DNA of 64,000 bases from Flavobacterium aquatile LMG 4008 = ATCC 11947 (GTDB taxonomy: Bacteria > Bacteroidota > Bacteroidia > Flavobacteriales > Flavobacteriaceae): positions 215,758 through 279,757 of the forward strand of contig NZ_JRHH01000006.1 of the NCBI RefSeq assembly GCF_000757385.1, written 5' to 3'. The position numbers and the translations under genes are program-made. A model generated the notes under the pieces. It worked only from the letters and a program-made list of their open reading frames with translations. It was not told where the DNA came from and did no database searches. The first letter of the stretch is position 1, and every line of letters starts with the position of its first letter. Below, piece by piece: positions 26,613 through 35,665 of this stretch.

Positions 26613-27401
26613 ATGAGTAAAATAGTAGAATATTTTGTTTCTAAACTATCATTTGAAACAGCAAGGCAATTGATAGATAATGTACAAGCATTTTCATATG
26701 ATAATGAAAATCTAAATGATGAAGGCACTAAAGATAGAAATTGGCTTGTAGGTAAGTCAAATAGCGGTTATACTATTTCTGCTTTAGATAAGAATAGTGA
26801 AGGAACTTGGATTAGGTCAAATAATTTTATTTATAATAATGGATATTTTACTTGGAATGTTTCTTTGCCAAAAAACATTACCAAAAGACAAACATTCATT
26901 AGCTATTATCATCACGATAATGAAGATGAAAGAACAGAATTTGATTTAAGATTTAAAGATCTAATAGTAAATCACTCCGTAAAAGATGGTGATATAGATT
27001 CTGAAAATAGTGATGGTTATATTCATAATTTAATTAATAGTGAATATATGCTAAATGTTACTGTTTTAATAGTTCTATTAGGTCCAAATACAAAATGTAG
27101 AAAACATATTGATTGGGAAATTGCAGGTGCATTAAATTATAAAGTTGGGAATAGATATGCTGGATTACTTGGTTTAAGATTACCTACTCATCCTGACTAT
27201 GGACAAACTACTTATGATGAAGATGAATATCCAGAAAGATTTATTAAAAATGTTGAATCTGAGTATGCTATTTTAAAAGACTGGACTGAGGATAGACATC
27301 TGTTGCAGCAGTACGTTGAAGAAGCATTCGCTAATAGACAATTTGATGATAGAATTATTAATAAAGGAATAAACCTTTTAACCGATAACTTATGCGATTA
27401 G
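26613..27401 (+). CDS. ThsB-like TIR domain protein 3 with N-terminal extension
   Basis: The protein has 262 residues. Residues 1-90 form an extra N-terminal domain (a WIRSNNF, YFTWNVSL strand-rich part) with no recognised family. From 92 on there is a second DUF1863-type TIR domain: TFISYYHHDNED, VLIVLLGPNTKCRKHIDWEIAGAL with Glu169. It ends like protein 1 with a sandwich of strand and helix. It overlaps the next gene by 10 nt, a sign of tight co-translation. Confidence 0.75.
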   Translation: MSKIVEYFVSKLSFETARQLIDNVQAFSYDNENLNDEGTKDRNWLVGKSNSGYTISALDKNSEGTWIRSNNFIYNNGYFTWNVSLPKNITKRQTFISYYHHDNEDERTEFDLRFKDLIVNHSVKDGDIDSENSDGYIHNLINSEYMLNVTVLIVLLGPNTKCRKHIDWEIAGALNYKVGNRYAGLLGLRLPTHPDYGQTTYDEDEYPERFIKNVESEYAILKDWTEDRHLLQQYVEEAFANRQFDDRIINKGINLLTDNLCD

Positions 27402-28582
27402 ACAGTCAAAAATTTATAAGTCCATTTTCAATTTATGTTATTTGGCACCCAGAATTTACCGAAGGTAAACTATATGCTGAAAATATATTTTCAACATTTT
27501 GTAGAGAATTAAAATCTCCTTTAGCAAGAGCAATAAATATACCTGTTTACTTCAGAAGCAAGCCAAAATCTAATAGCAATATTCCGATAGAAATTAACTA
27601 TGAAGAATCTCATAAAAATGCTATTGTAATATTAGTAGATGATAAAATGGTTAATGATGATCATTGGAGGAATTATATACAAGAATTAGTTAAAAATCTA
27701 CCTGATAATACACGAGTATTTCCAATCGCATTTTCTGATTACTCATACTATATTGACCAAGCTGGCTTAAGTAAAATACAGTTTATCAGAGCAAATGAAA
27801 TTAACGGAGTAACTGATAGTGAAATTTTTGACAATAAATGGAAGTTAATCAAATCACGTTTGTTACATGACGTTGCAAGACAATTAAAGAATGAAAAAGA
27901 AGTATATAATACAAAGAAGACAGATGACGCTCCTGTAAAACTGTTTTTAAGTCATGCAAAAAAAGATGGCGAAGATTTGGCTAAAAAATTCAGAGATTAT
28001 TTAGAAAGCTATACTAAATTAGATACCTTTTTCGATACTAATGACATTGCCGATGGCCATGATTTTGAAGAACAGATTAAAACAAATATAAATAACTCAG
28101 CAATTATTGTTTTTAATACGGATGAATTTTCCAATAGAGAATGGTGCAGAAGAGAAGTTATAATTGCTAAAAGATTTGGCTGCCCTATCTTATGTGTTCA
28201 TAGTATAAAAAAGGGAGAAACGAGAAGTTTTCCATATTTAGGAAATGTTCCTACTTTAATATGGCAAGATAATATTGAAGAAATTATAAACGATACATTA
28301 ATTCAAGTAATTCAAATTAGTTATAACAAAGAATTACTTGACTATTGTAAAAAAATGTATGAAATTGACACAAAAAATTATTGTATAATTTTACCAAAAG
28401 CACCTGAATTATTTAATTATATTGATATTGAAAAATATAAATTTGAAAATGTTAAAGAAACTAAAGATTTAATCGTACTATACCCTGAGCCGCCATTAGG
28501 AATTGAAGAAATAAACTTACTCAATGATGTTGATGGCAAAATCAAATTTTTAACGCCAGTTCAACTCCCAAATTACATTTAG
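27392..28582 (+). CDS. two-TIR protein (degenerate N-terminal plus complete C-terminal TIR)
   Basis: The protein has 396 residues. Residues ~12-150 have TIR topology (SIYVIWHP, IPVYFRSKP, NAIVILVDDKM, HWRNYIQEL) but weaker motifs. Residues ~182-300 are a standard TIR: KLFLSHAKKDG, DTFFDTNDI, AIIVFNTDEFSNREWCRREVI with Glu255. The last 80 residues (YCIILPKAPELFNY ... IVLYPEPPLG) look like a third alpha/beta module. A fused TIR pair may sense or dimerise with the separate TIR proteins. It is followed by the SLOG gene after 1 nt. Confidence 0.75.
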   Translation: MRLDSQKFISPFSIYVIWHPEFTEGKLYAENIFSTFCRELKSPLARAINIPVYFRSKPKSNSNIPIEINYEESHKNAIVILVDDKMVNDDHWRNYIQELVKNLPDNTRVFPIAFSDYSYYIDQAGLSKIQFIRANEINGVTDSEIFDNKWKLIKSRLLHDVARQLKNEKEVYNTKKTDDAPVKLFLSHAKKDGEDLAKKFRDYLESYTKLDTFFDTNDIADGHDFEEQIKTNINNSAIIVFNTDEFSNREWCRREVIIAKRFGCPILCVHSIKKGETRSFPYLGNVPTLIWQDNIEEIINDTLIQVIQISYNKELLDYCKKMYEIDTKNYCIILPKAPELFNYIDIEKYKFENVKETKDLIVLYPEPPLGIEEINLLNDVDGKIKFLTPVQLPNYI

Positions 28583-28583
28583 T

Positions 28584-29543
28584 ATGATAAATAACGATAA
28601 AAATAAGCACGAAGATTTTGAAGATTTTTTAGTAAATGAAGTTATTGAAGAAAGAGATGAATTAAAATCTAAAAAATTTCTTTTCACTAATAAAAAAATT
28701 GCAATATCAATCAGCGAAAGTGAAAATTTAGAAGAGCTTGGATTTTCCAAAATCCACCAACAAGATACAATTTTAGAACTTACGAGATATTTAATTATCA
28801 ATGGTGCTACATTACTATATGGAGGAGATTTAAGGTCTGAAGGATATACTTTTTTATTTTCAGAAATTGTAAAACAGTACACTCCTCACAAAGACAATAA
28901 AAAATATTACGAAAATTATTTTAGTTTTCCCATTTACTTAAATATTCAGGAAAAGCAAAATTTAGACTTCATTAAAAACGGAGTAAAAGTTAATAAAGTG
29001 CCACCTCCTGATGAATTAAATTTAAATAAAAATGAGTTTTATCCGCCAATCGGAAATGATAACTTATTTATTTGGTCAGAGTGTTTGTCAAAAATGAGAA
29101 ATCAAATGAATGATAACAATCATGCTAGAATTTTCATGGGTGGTAGAAAAAGCAATTTTAAAGGAAAATATCCAGGTTTATTAGAAGAAGCTTTACTATC
29201 ATTAAAATCAGATAAACCAACATATTTAATTGGAGCATTTGGAGGTATAACAAAATCTATAATAGATGCACTCAATAAAGAAAAACCGGAAGAGCTATCT
29301 GAGGAATGGCAAAAAAATCAAAACTTTGAATATGGGAAATTTGTTGATTTTTATAATTCCAAAGAAAATATCATAAAGATTGATTACAACGAGAGTTTAA
29401 AATTCATCAATTCTTATTCTTTAAAAAAGTTAAGTAAAAATAATGGATTAAGTGAAAGTGAAAATAGAAGATTATTTGAAACTATTCATCTTCATGAAAT
29501 AATATATCTCATATTAAAGGGGTTGAAAAAATCTTTGAGTTAA
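28584..29543 (+). CDS. SLOG-domain protein (LD-cluster2-like), putative signal sensor
   Basis: The protein has 319 residues. After a charged N-terminus of about 35 residues, a Rossmann-like SLOG/LOG fold carries LLYGGDLRSEG (78-87), RIFMGGRKSNFKGKYPGLLEEA (landmarks at 182-203) and YLIGAFGG (214-221). This is the pattern of SLOG families linked to TIR genes by earlier comparative work. In Thoeris the SLOG domain of ThsA binds the TIR product, but there it is fused to SIR2; here no effector domain is fused. It probably binds a nucleotide signal and may pass it on to one of its neighbours. Confidence 0.7.
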   Translation: MINNDKNKHEDFEDFLVNEVIEERDELKSKKFLFTNKKIAISISESENLEELGFSKIHQQDTILELTRYLIINGATLLYGGDLRSEGYTFLFSEIVKQYTPHKDNKKYYENYFSFPIYLNIQEKQNLDFIKNGVKVNKVPPPDELNLNKNEFYPPIGNDNLFIWSECLSKMRNQMNDNNHARIFMGGRKSNFKGKYPGLLEEALLSLKSDKPTYLIGAFGGITKSIIDALNKEKPEELSEEWQKNQNFEYGKFVDFYNSKENIIKIDYNESLKFINSYSLKKLSKNNGLSESENRRLFETIHLHEIIYLILKGLKKSLS

Positions 29544-29551
29544 GGTTCTAA

Positions 29552-30337
29552 ATGTCTTATAAGTCACAATTTATATCAACTATGAAAATCCGATATTGCT
29601 CCGACTTGCATCTTGAGTTTGCAGATAATAAAGAATACATTCGCAATAATCCAATTGAGCCAATCGCTGACATATTAATTTTAGCTGGAGATATTGTCCC
29701 TTTTAAAATAATGGACGAGCATAAAGATTTCTTCGATTATATTTCAAGGAATTTTGAAACTACTTTCTGGATTCCGGGAAACCACGAGTATTACTATTAC
29801 AAAGTAGATAGTAGCAGTTTTTTAGATACAAAAATTAGAGAGAATGTTTTTTTAGTAAACAATTGCGTTAAAGAAGTTTCGGGTGTTAATTTGATTTTTT
29901 CTACGTTATGGTCAAATATTTCAAAAGCCAAGCATTGGACAATTCAACAAGCAATATCTGATTTCAAGGTAATTAAATGCAATAATCGTTTATTCAATGT
30001 TGATGATTATAATCTGCTACACAAAGAAAGTATTTCATTTATCCAAAAAGCATTAGCAGTTAAATCAGATAATAAAAATATCGTTGTTACACATCATACT
30101 CCTACTTTTGTAAACTATCCAGAAAAATATATCAATAGTAAAATCAATGAAGCTTTTGCAACCAACTTAACAGACTTCATTGAAGAAAATGATATTGATT
30201 ATTGGATTTATGGGCACCATCATTCAAATGTCAATGACTTCCAAATTGGCAATACCAAATTAGTTACCAATCAATTGGGGTATGTCAAGTACAATGAGAA
30301 TGTTGATTTTAATTCTAAAGCTTTTATAAAAATATAA
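29552..30337 (+). CDS. calcineurin-like metallophosphoesterase
   Basis: The protein has 261 residues from the first ATG; the ATG at 29582 (KIRYCSDLH start) may be the true one. All metal-binding motifs are present: SDLH (D-x-H), LAGDI, PGNHEYYYY, THHTP and YGHHHSN. The family hydrolyses phosphodiesters or phosphomonoesters. It starts 8 nt after the SLOG gene, so it is the last gene of the TIR operon, and may degrade the nucleotide signal or trim nucleic acid; that is inference. Confidence 0.8.
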   Translation: MSYKSQFISTMKIRYCSDLHLEFADNKEYIRNNPIEPIADILILAGDIVPFKIMDEHKDFFDYISRNFETTFWIPGNHEYYYYKVDSSSFLDTKIRENVFLVNNCVKEVSGVNLIFSTLWSNISKAKHWTIQQAISDFKVIKCNNRLFNVDDYNLLHKESISFIQKALAVKSDNKNIVVTHHTPTFVNYPEKYINSKINEAFATNLTDFIEENDIDYWIYGHHHSNVNDFQIGNTKLVTNQLGYVKYNENVDFNSKAFIKI

Positions 30338-30397
30338 ATCTGTTTATTTTTACACATAGATTAATATACTTTATATATTAATAAATTGATATTTAAT

Positions 30398-30461
30398 ATA
30401 ATAAACCTATATTTGCATAATAAACCTATTAAGTTTATTATAACAATTATTAGTTTATTAT
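30398..30461 (+). promoter_or_regulatory. operator with four half-sites before the AbiE-like pair
   Basis: ATAATAAACCTAT occurs at 30398-30410 and 30417-30429 (19 bp apart). Two inverted half-sites AAGTTTATTAT (30431-30441) and TAGTTTATTAT (30451-30461) follow, the last overlapping the ATG. AbiEi antitoxins are known to repress their own operon through such repeats. Confidence 0.55.
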
Positions 30462-31452
30462 GGAAAAATTAAAAGAATACATCCATCAAATACTAGGAAA
30501 AAACCTTGAAATAAAAGAGTTATCGAAGGAGTTTACTAATAAATTACCGTTTATTTTTAAGAACAATTTTAATTTTTATGTAACTCATTTACACAACCAC
30601 GAATTAATCTTAGTACAGGTTAATAAAGAAGACGCTTTCAATGCTGCACAATTAAGACAACAAGTAGTAGCAATACAAAAGGTGTTAAGCAAAAGAATTA
30701 TTATTGTTACTGAAGACATCACGGCTATAAATCGGAAAAGACTTATTGACCAAAAAATTAGTTTTATTGTTCCAGGAAAGCAAATGTTTCTAGCAGAATT
30801 ACTTATTGATATTCAAGATTTTAATAAGGACAAAGCATTTCAAAAAGAATTCCTGTTGCTTCCTTCAGCACAATTAATTTTGCTATATCAAATACTGCAC
30901 AAAGAAGATAATTTAAATCGATATACCTTCAAAGAGTTAGCAGAAAAATTCCAATACACACAAATGGGAATAACAAAAGCAATTGAAAATTTGAAAAGAT
31001 TAGCTATTGTTGAGGTTGTTGGAACCAAAGAAAAAAATATTGTGTTTGAAAACGATGTGCGAAAACTTTGGAAAAGTATAGAAAAACATCTTATAAATCC
31101 AGTCCTTAAAACAGTTTATGTAGATGAAAAACCAACAATAAAAATGTATTTCTCTAATACTACAGCATTGGAAGAATACAGCGATATGAACCCAAGTAGA
31201 TTGGAACATTTTGCCATAGAAAAAAACAAATTCTATGAGTTAGAAAAAAACAATCAATTAGTAAATCTAAACAATGAAAGCGGAAACTATGCTTTGGAAG
31301 TTTGGAAATACAACCCAGAATTAATCACAAAAGGAATAACAAAGAAAGACAATGTAGACCCATTGTCTTTATACATTAGTTTGAAAGAGGGATTTATCGA
31401 TGAAAGAACAGACATGGCATTAGACCAAATAATAGAAAAATACATATGGTAA
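30460..31452 (+). CDS. AbiEi-like antitoxin/wHTH regulator
   Basis: The protein has 330 residues. The N-terminal half holds a short nuclease-fold-like domain (LVQVNKEDAF, LSKRIIIVTEDIT), and residues ~145-200 form a winged HTH (LLYQILHKE ... TQMGITKAIENLKRLAIVEVVG), as in MarR-like and AbiEi-like antitoxins of type IV toxin-antitoxin pairs. It overlaps the nucleotidyltransferase gene by 7 nt. It probably represses the operon through the repeats at 30398-30461 and counters the transferase toxin. The N-terminal domain differs from textbook AbiEi. Confidence 0.6.
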   Translation: MEKLKEYIHQILGKNLEIKELSKEFTNKLPFIFKNNFNFYVTHLHNHELILVQVNKEDAFNAAQLRQQVVAIQKVLSKRIIIVTEDITAINRKRLIDQKISFIVPGKQMFLAELLIDIQDFNKDKAFQKEFLLLPSAQLILLYQILHKEDNLNRYTFKELAEKFQYTQMGITKAIENLKRLAIVEVVGTKEKNIVFENDVRKLWKSIEKHLINPVLKTVYVDEKPTIKMYFSNTTALEEYSDMNPSRLEHFAIEKNKFYELEKNNQLVNLNNESGNYALEVWKYNPELITKGITKKDNVDPLSLYISLKEGFIDERTDMALDQIIEKYIW

Positions 31453-32216
31453 GAGGTTTAGAAATTTTCAGACAACATTTTAAAGATTTCACAGATAATT
31501 ATATTATCATCGGTGGAACTGCATGTGACATCATCATTGATAATATTGGTTTAACGCCAAGGGCAACAAAAGATATTGACATTATTTTAGTAATCGAGGC
31601 ATTAAGTCCAGAATTTGTAGCACATTTTTGGGAATTTGTAAAACAGGGAAATTATGAAGTCAAAGAGAAAAGTGAAGAAGACAGAAAATATTATCGTTTT
31701 CAGAAACCACAAGCAGAAGAATTTCCATTTCAAATTGAATTATTTTCAAGAATTCCCGATTTATTAGATTTGGATGAAGGAACACATCTAACTCCAATTC
31801 CAGTTGATACAGAAATTTCGAGTTTATCTGCAATACTGATGGATGATGATTATTACAATTTCACAATACAACACAGCCAATTAGACAACGGAATACATTT
31901 AGCAAATACAGAAGCTTTAATTGGCCTAAAAGCCAAAGCATTTCTAGATTATAAAACCCGAAAAGAAAACGGAGAAAAAATTGATGAAAAGCAGTTGAGA
32001 AAGCATAAAATGGATATTTTCAGATTACTACTATTACTAACTCCAGAAGATAACTTTACCATTGCTGAAAGCATTAAATCAGATATTGCGAATTTCGTTG
32101 AAGTGGTAAAGGATGATTTGCCAGACAAACAAATTTTTAAAGAAATGGGTGCAGGAAATGTTGATGTAAAAGCGTTGTTTGAATTGCTAATTGGAGCGTT
32201 TAATTTAACCGAATAA
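31446..32216 (+). CDS. AbiEii/MenT-like nucleotidyltransferase toxin
   Basis: This 256-residue protein has the nucleotidyltransferase signature IIGGTACDIII with the DxD metal site in RATKDIDIIL, then a helical C-terminal domain. Family members (AbiEii, MenT) add nucleotides to tRNA or other targets and stop growth during phage infection. It overlaps the antitoxin-like gene and is followed after 4 nt by the AAA ATPase, so all four genes could share one transcript. Confidence 0.65.
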   Translation: MVRGLEIFRQHFKDFTDNYIIIGGTACDIIIDNIGLTPRATKDIDIILVIEALSPEFVAHFWEFVKQGNYEVKEKSEEDRKYYRFQKPQAEEFPFQIELFSRIPDLLDLDEGTHLTPIPVDTEISSLSAILMDDDYYNFTIQHSQLDNGIHLANTEALIGLKAKAFLDYKTRKENGEKIDEKQLRKHKMDIFRLLLLLTPEDNFTIAESIKSDIANFVEVVKDDLPDKQIFKEMGAGNVDVKALFELLIGAFNLTE

Positions 32217-32220
32217 TAAT

Positions 32221-34167
32221 ATGATAAAACTGTCCAAAAAGTTAAAAAACGACATTTTAAATGTAATAATTACTCAAGACAATTCTTTTGGAGATTTATC
32301 AACTGGCGATGGAATATTAGAATTTTTAAGTAAAATTTGGGATTTAAGAATTATGCCATCAACTGATGGAAGATACAATGATGCTTATGGAGATATCTAT
32401 CAGCACATGGTAAATAATGATGACTGGGATTACGAATATTTATTTATTACTAGACTTGAAATATTAGAAAATGACGATACATTTCAACGTTTTTTGCAAA
32501 CAGTATTAAATCCCGATATAAGAAAAACTGAAGATAGTATAATGAAATTTTATCTTTTAATTAATCCATATTTAGAAAAAGAAAATTATGGATTATTTAT
32601 TACAGATTATACTTCTGAAGAGTTACCAGTTTATGAAATAAAAGACAAAAAAGATATTGATGAAATACCAATAGGTATAAAACAGAATAACATTCCTTTC
32701 TTTGTTGTCTTAAATCCAAATGGCAGAGCCGATAGAGCCAGTTCGCACGCATCTCCAACAGAATTTCCTTCCTTCATATTGGCATTAAATAGTGGTTGGA
32801 ATGATTACGGAATGAATACTGAATTCAATCTTTTTTATTATTTGGATGCTAATAATTATGAATACATTGGCGAGCTAAAAATTATTAATCTTGAAACTAA
32901 TATTACAGAAGCAATAGACGAAAAATTTACTATTCTAAACGAGAATTTTTGTTCGTTAGGTCAAGAATTCAGTTATTATGACAATCTAAAAAGTAAATTA
33001 GGAAAAAACTTTGAAAGCATTTTATGGGCGTTAAAAGATGCAGCTTTCTATCCCGAAATTCATGATAAATTTGAGCAAGAATCAGCATTTATAAATTCTT
33101 TAATAAGATATGATGGACCAGAACAATTATTAAGAGAAGCCAAGTATAAAATTTACGACTATGACTTATCAAACCTATATAGTTTTAAATATACTTTCAG
33201 TCCAAAATTTTCAGATACTTCACTAGATATTGATTTTAATTTCAATAATAATGGAAACTTTCCAGATCGCATTTATGCAATTATTGGAAAAAATGGCACA
33301 GGAAAAACGCAACTGATGACATCTTTGCCAATTGATATTTATAAAAAGGCAGATGAAAATTTCACTCCTAAAACTCCAATGTTTAGTAAAGTAATTGCCG
33401 TTTCATATAGTGCATTTGATACGTTTGAAATACCTAAAAAGACTGCTACATTTAATTATCTATATTGTGGTCTAAAAGATGAAAATGGAGAGCGAATGAC
33501 CGATAGAGCTTTGTTATTAAGGTTTCATAACACTTGGAAAAAAATCAAGAAACAGGAACGTATGTCACAATGGGTAAAGATTTTATCCAACTTTTTAGAT
33601 AAAGAGATAATTGATGAATTTATTATTTTAAAGAAGCATGAATTCGAAGTAAGTCTTGATGGTTTTACAAAAACACGAAAAATGCTAAGTTCTGGCCAAA
33701 GTATTCTTTTATATATCATCACTGAAATTGTTGCCAATATAAGATATGATGCGATAATATTGTATGATGAGCCCGAAACACATTTACATCCAAACGCCAT
33801 AACGCAACTAATGAACACAATTTATGAATTAGTAAATGAATTTCAATCATATTGTATCATTGCCACACACTCTCCGTTAATAATTAGAGAACTTTTATCC
33901 AAAAACGTTTTTGTGATGGAGAGAGAATCTAACTATCCTTCCTTAAGAAAAATTGGTATCGAAACATTTGGAGAAAACCTAACTGTTTTAACAGAAGAAG
34001 TCTTTGGAAATAGGTCAATTCCTAAACAATATAAATTAATATTAGAGCGATTAGTTAACAATGGTTTGTCCTATGATGAAATTATTAGTGAATTAGAAAG
34101 TGATGATGTACCATTGAGTTTGAACGCTAGAATGTATTTAAAAACGATTGTTGATGAAAAATCTTAA
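32221..34167 (+). CDS. Septu-like (PtuA-type) AAA ATPase with long N-terminal domain
   Basis: The protein has 648 residues. Residues ~1-320 are a domain without recognised family. The C-terminal half is an ABC/OLD-type ATPase: Walker A GKNGTGKT (356-363), signature LSSGQ (489-493), Walker B IILYDEPETHLHP (about 512-524) and a switch histidine region CIIATHSP. It overlaps an HNH endonuclease gene by 20 nt, the hallmark pair of the Septu defence system (PtuA ATPase plus PtuB HNH). PtuA normally lacks so large an N-terminal domain. Confidence 0.7.
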   Translation: MIKLSKKLKNDILNVIITQDNSFGDLSTGDGILEFLSKIWDLRIMPSTDGRYNDAYGDIYQHMVNNDDWDYEYLFITRLEILENDDTFQRFLQTVLNPDIRKTEDSIMKFYLLINPYLEKENYGLFITDYTSEELPVYEIKDKKDIDEIPIGIKQNNIPFFVVLNPNGRADRASSHASPTEFPSFILALNSGWNDYGMNTEFNLFYYLDANNYEYIGELKIINLETNITEAIDEKFTILNENFCSLGQEFSYYDNLKSKLGKNFESILWALKDAAFYPEIHDKFEQESAFINSLIRYDGPEQLLREAKYKIYDYDLSNLYSFKYTFSPKFSDTSLDIDFNFNNNGNFPDRIYAIIGKNGTGKTQLMTSLPIDIYKKADENFTPKTPMFSKVIAVSYSAFDTFEIPKKTATFNYLYCGLKDENGERMTDRALLLRFHNTWKKIKKQERMSQWVKILSNFLDKEIIDEFIILKKHEFEVSLDGFTKTRKMLSSGQSILLYIITEIVANIRYDAIILYDEPETHLHPNAITQLMNTIYELVNEFQSYCIIATHSPLIIRELLSKNVFVMERESNYPSLRKIGIETFGENLTVLTEEVFGNRSIPKQYKLILERLVNNGLSYDEIISELESDDVPLSLNARMYLKTIVDEKS

Positions 34168-35002
34168 TGCCCATATAGAGTCTGCAATTGACTTTTTTGA
34201 TAATGTACTTGCTGCAAAAAACAGAACAGAAAATGATCCAACTTATAATGCACGTGTAACATTATTACGTCCAAACATAATAACAGCATATACATTATAT
34301 GATGATGCATTTGCTGCTGACAATCTTGTAGCAATGGGAGCACACGGGTACGCTGCACCACCTAAAGATGATTTGCTAAAAATGTATAAGTACAAAAATA
34401 AACCTTTTCAAAAATTAAAAACAGCAATCACAACTACTGCAAGGAAAAGAATTATTAATACTTGTCAAAACTGCACTATTAATGAAATTAATTCTTTTGA
34501 CCATCTTTTACCTAAAGATGAATTTCCAGAGTTTGCAGTAAATCCAAAAAACCTATTTCCATCTTGTACGCAATGCAATGGATATAAAAATGTGGTATGG
34601 AGACATAATGGCTCAACCTTATTTCTAAATTTATATTTAGACATTTTACCAATTGAGCAATATTTATTTGTAGATGTAACAATTACTGACACAGTAGATG
34701 CGATATTTGTAGTTGACAATAGAAATAATATAAATCTACAAACATTTGATCTCGTATCTTCTCATTATAGAAGATTGCATTTGACTGATAGATTTAGATT
34801 AAATAGAGATGATGTAGTATCTGAATTAATTAATACTATTAAGGAAATGATTTTAATGCTAACAGAACAACAAATTAGAGAAGTATTAATAAACAAATCA
34901 AATAGAGACAGACTGAACTTAGGAAGTAATTATTGGAAATCAATCTTAGCAATAGAGTTGATTAATTCTCATGCCTTTTTTGAGTTTGCAATAAATTATT
35001 AA
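34148..35002 (+). CDS. Septu-like (PtuB-type) HNH endonuclease
   Basis: The protein has 284 residues. Zinc and HNH motifs are seen around CQNC (near residue 105), SFDHLLPK with the catalytic His, and CTQCNGYKN, arranged as in HNH nucleases of the type that cut DNA in defence. The remaining helices on both sides may dock on the ATPase. It overlaps the ATPase gene by 20 nt and closes the operon. Confidence 0.7.
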   Translation: MLMKNLNAHIESAIDFFDNVLAAKNRTENDPTYNARVTLLRPNIITAYTLYDDAFAADNLVAMGAHGYAAPPKDDLLKMYKYKNKPFQKLKTAITTTARKRIINTCQNCTINEINSFDHLLPKDEFPEFAVNPKNLFPSCTQCNGYKNVVWRHNGSTLFLNLYLDILPIEQYLFVDVTITDTVDAIFVVDNRNNINLQTFDLVSSHYRRLHLTDRFRLNRDDVVSELINTIKEMILMLTEQQIREVLINKSNRDRLNLGSNYWKSILAIELINSHAFFEFAINY

Positions 35003-35189
35003 ACTAAACGACAAACAATCCTCATTATCTCATTCATCTGCACAAAAATTATCTTTAGTCCAAGTATTCCTAAAGCCAATTCTTTGTTTGCTTCATTTCG
35101 CTAATTTTATTTCTAACAACAATTGATTTTTCGTTCTGTGGTAAAAGGAAGTTTTACATTCCATAAGCCACTCCTTCCCAACGCTCCAA

Positions 35190-35257
35190 AAAAAAATTAC
35201 TGGCACAGTTTTTAGAAAAAACACGTACGCTTCGCAACTTGCGCCAGTAATTTTTTT
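35190..35257. repeat. inverted repeat 1 (15-bp arms)
   Basis: AAAAAAATTACTGGC at 35190-35204 is perfectly mirrored by GCCAGTAATTTTTTT at 35243-35257, with a 38-bp loop. The T-run at the 3' side means it could also terminate plus-strand transcription. Confidence 0.8.
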
Positions 35258-35268
35258 CCCCAAGCTTC

Positions 35269-35353
35269 TTTACATAATGTGGCATTATAGTGCATAAAGA
35301 ACTATCCTGCTACTAATCAAAATCACGGATGCACTATAATAACATTATGTAAA
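35269..35353. repeat. inverted repeat 2 (two 12-bp blocks per arm)
   Basis: TTTACATAATGT and ATTATAGTGCAT at 35269-35295 are mirrored at 35329-35353, with only the short bulge between the blocks differing (three bases against one). The loop is 33 bp. Confidence 0.8.
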
Positions 35354-35377
35354 AAAGCCGCTCCAGCCAACCCGCTT

Positions 35378-35457
35378 GCCAGTGGCTCCAGGACAACATT
35401 TTTTGCAGCTCCCATCGCATCACCCAGCTACAAAAAACACCGTCCTTTGCCACTGGC
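35378..35457. repeat. inverted repeat 3 (9-bp GC-rich arms)
   Basis: GCCAGTGGC at 35378-35386 is mirrored by GCCACTGGC at 35449-35457. It lies in a GC-richer patch that stands out from the AT-rich surroundings. Confidence 0.55.
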
Positions 35458-35560
35458 TGCAACAACGTTCGCCATTTCATCTGAAGCTTTCCGGTTATTA
35501 TTGCTTTTAAGAACGTTTACGTTGACTGTTTTTATCAGCTTTGTGGTTAAATAGGAAGTG

Positions 35561-35650
35561 TTTGCATTGCTTTTGTAAGTAATAAAATGGCTTTCAATTT
35601 TAGTTAACTTGCTTATGGTAAAAGCCATTTTATTACCCACAAAACCAAAA
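35561..35650. repeat. structured module, copy 1
   Basis: TTTGCATTGCTTTTGTAAGT is followed by a hairpin with arms AATAAAATGGCTTT (35581-35594) and AAAGCCATTTTATTA (35621-35635), then CCCACAAAACCAAA. Copy 2 at 35881-35976 has the same flanks but a stem of different sequence that still pairs. Confidence 0.7.
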
Positions 35651-35665
35651 GAGCCAACAAGAGTA

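Noticed and set aside
25524..29543. Canonical Thoeris call for the TIR-SLOG operon
   Set aside because: No SIR2-SLOG (ThsA) or membrane-macro effector is encoded nearby; the SLOG is stand-alone.
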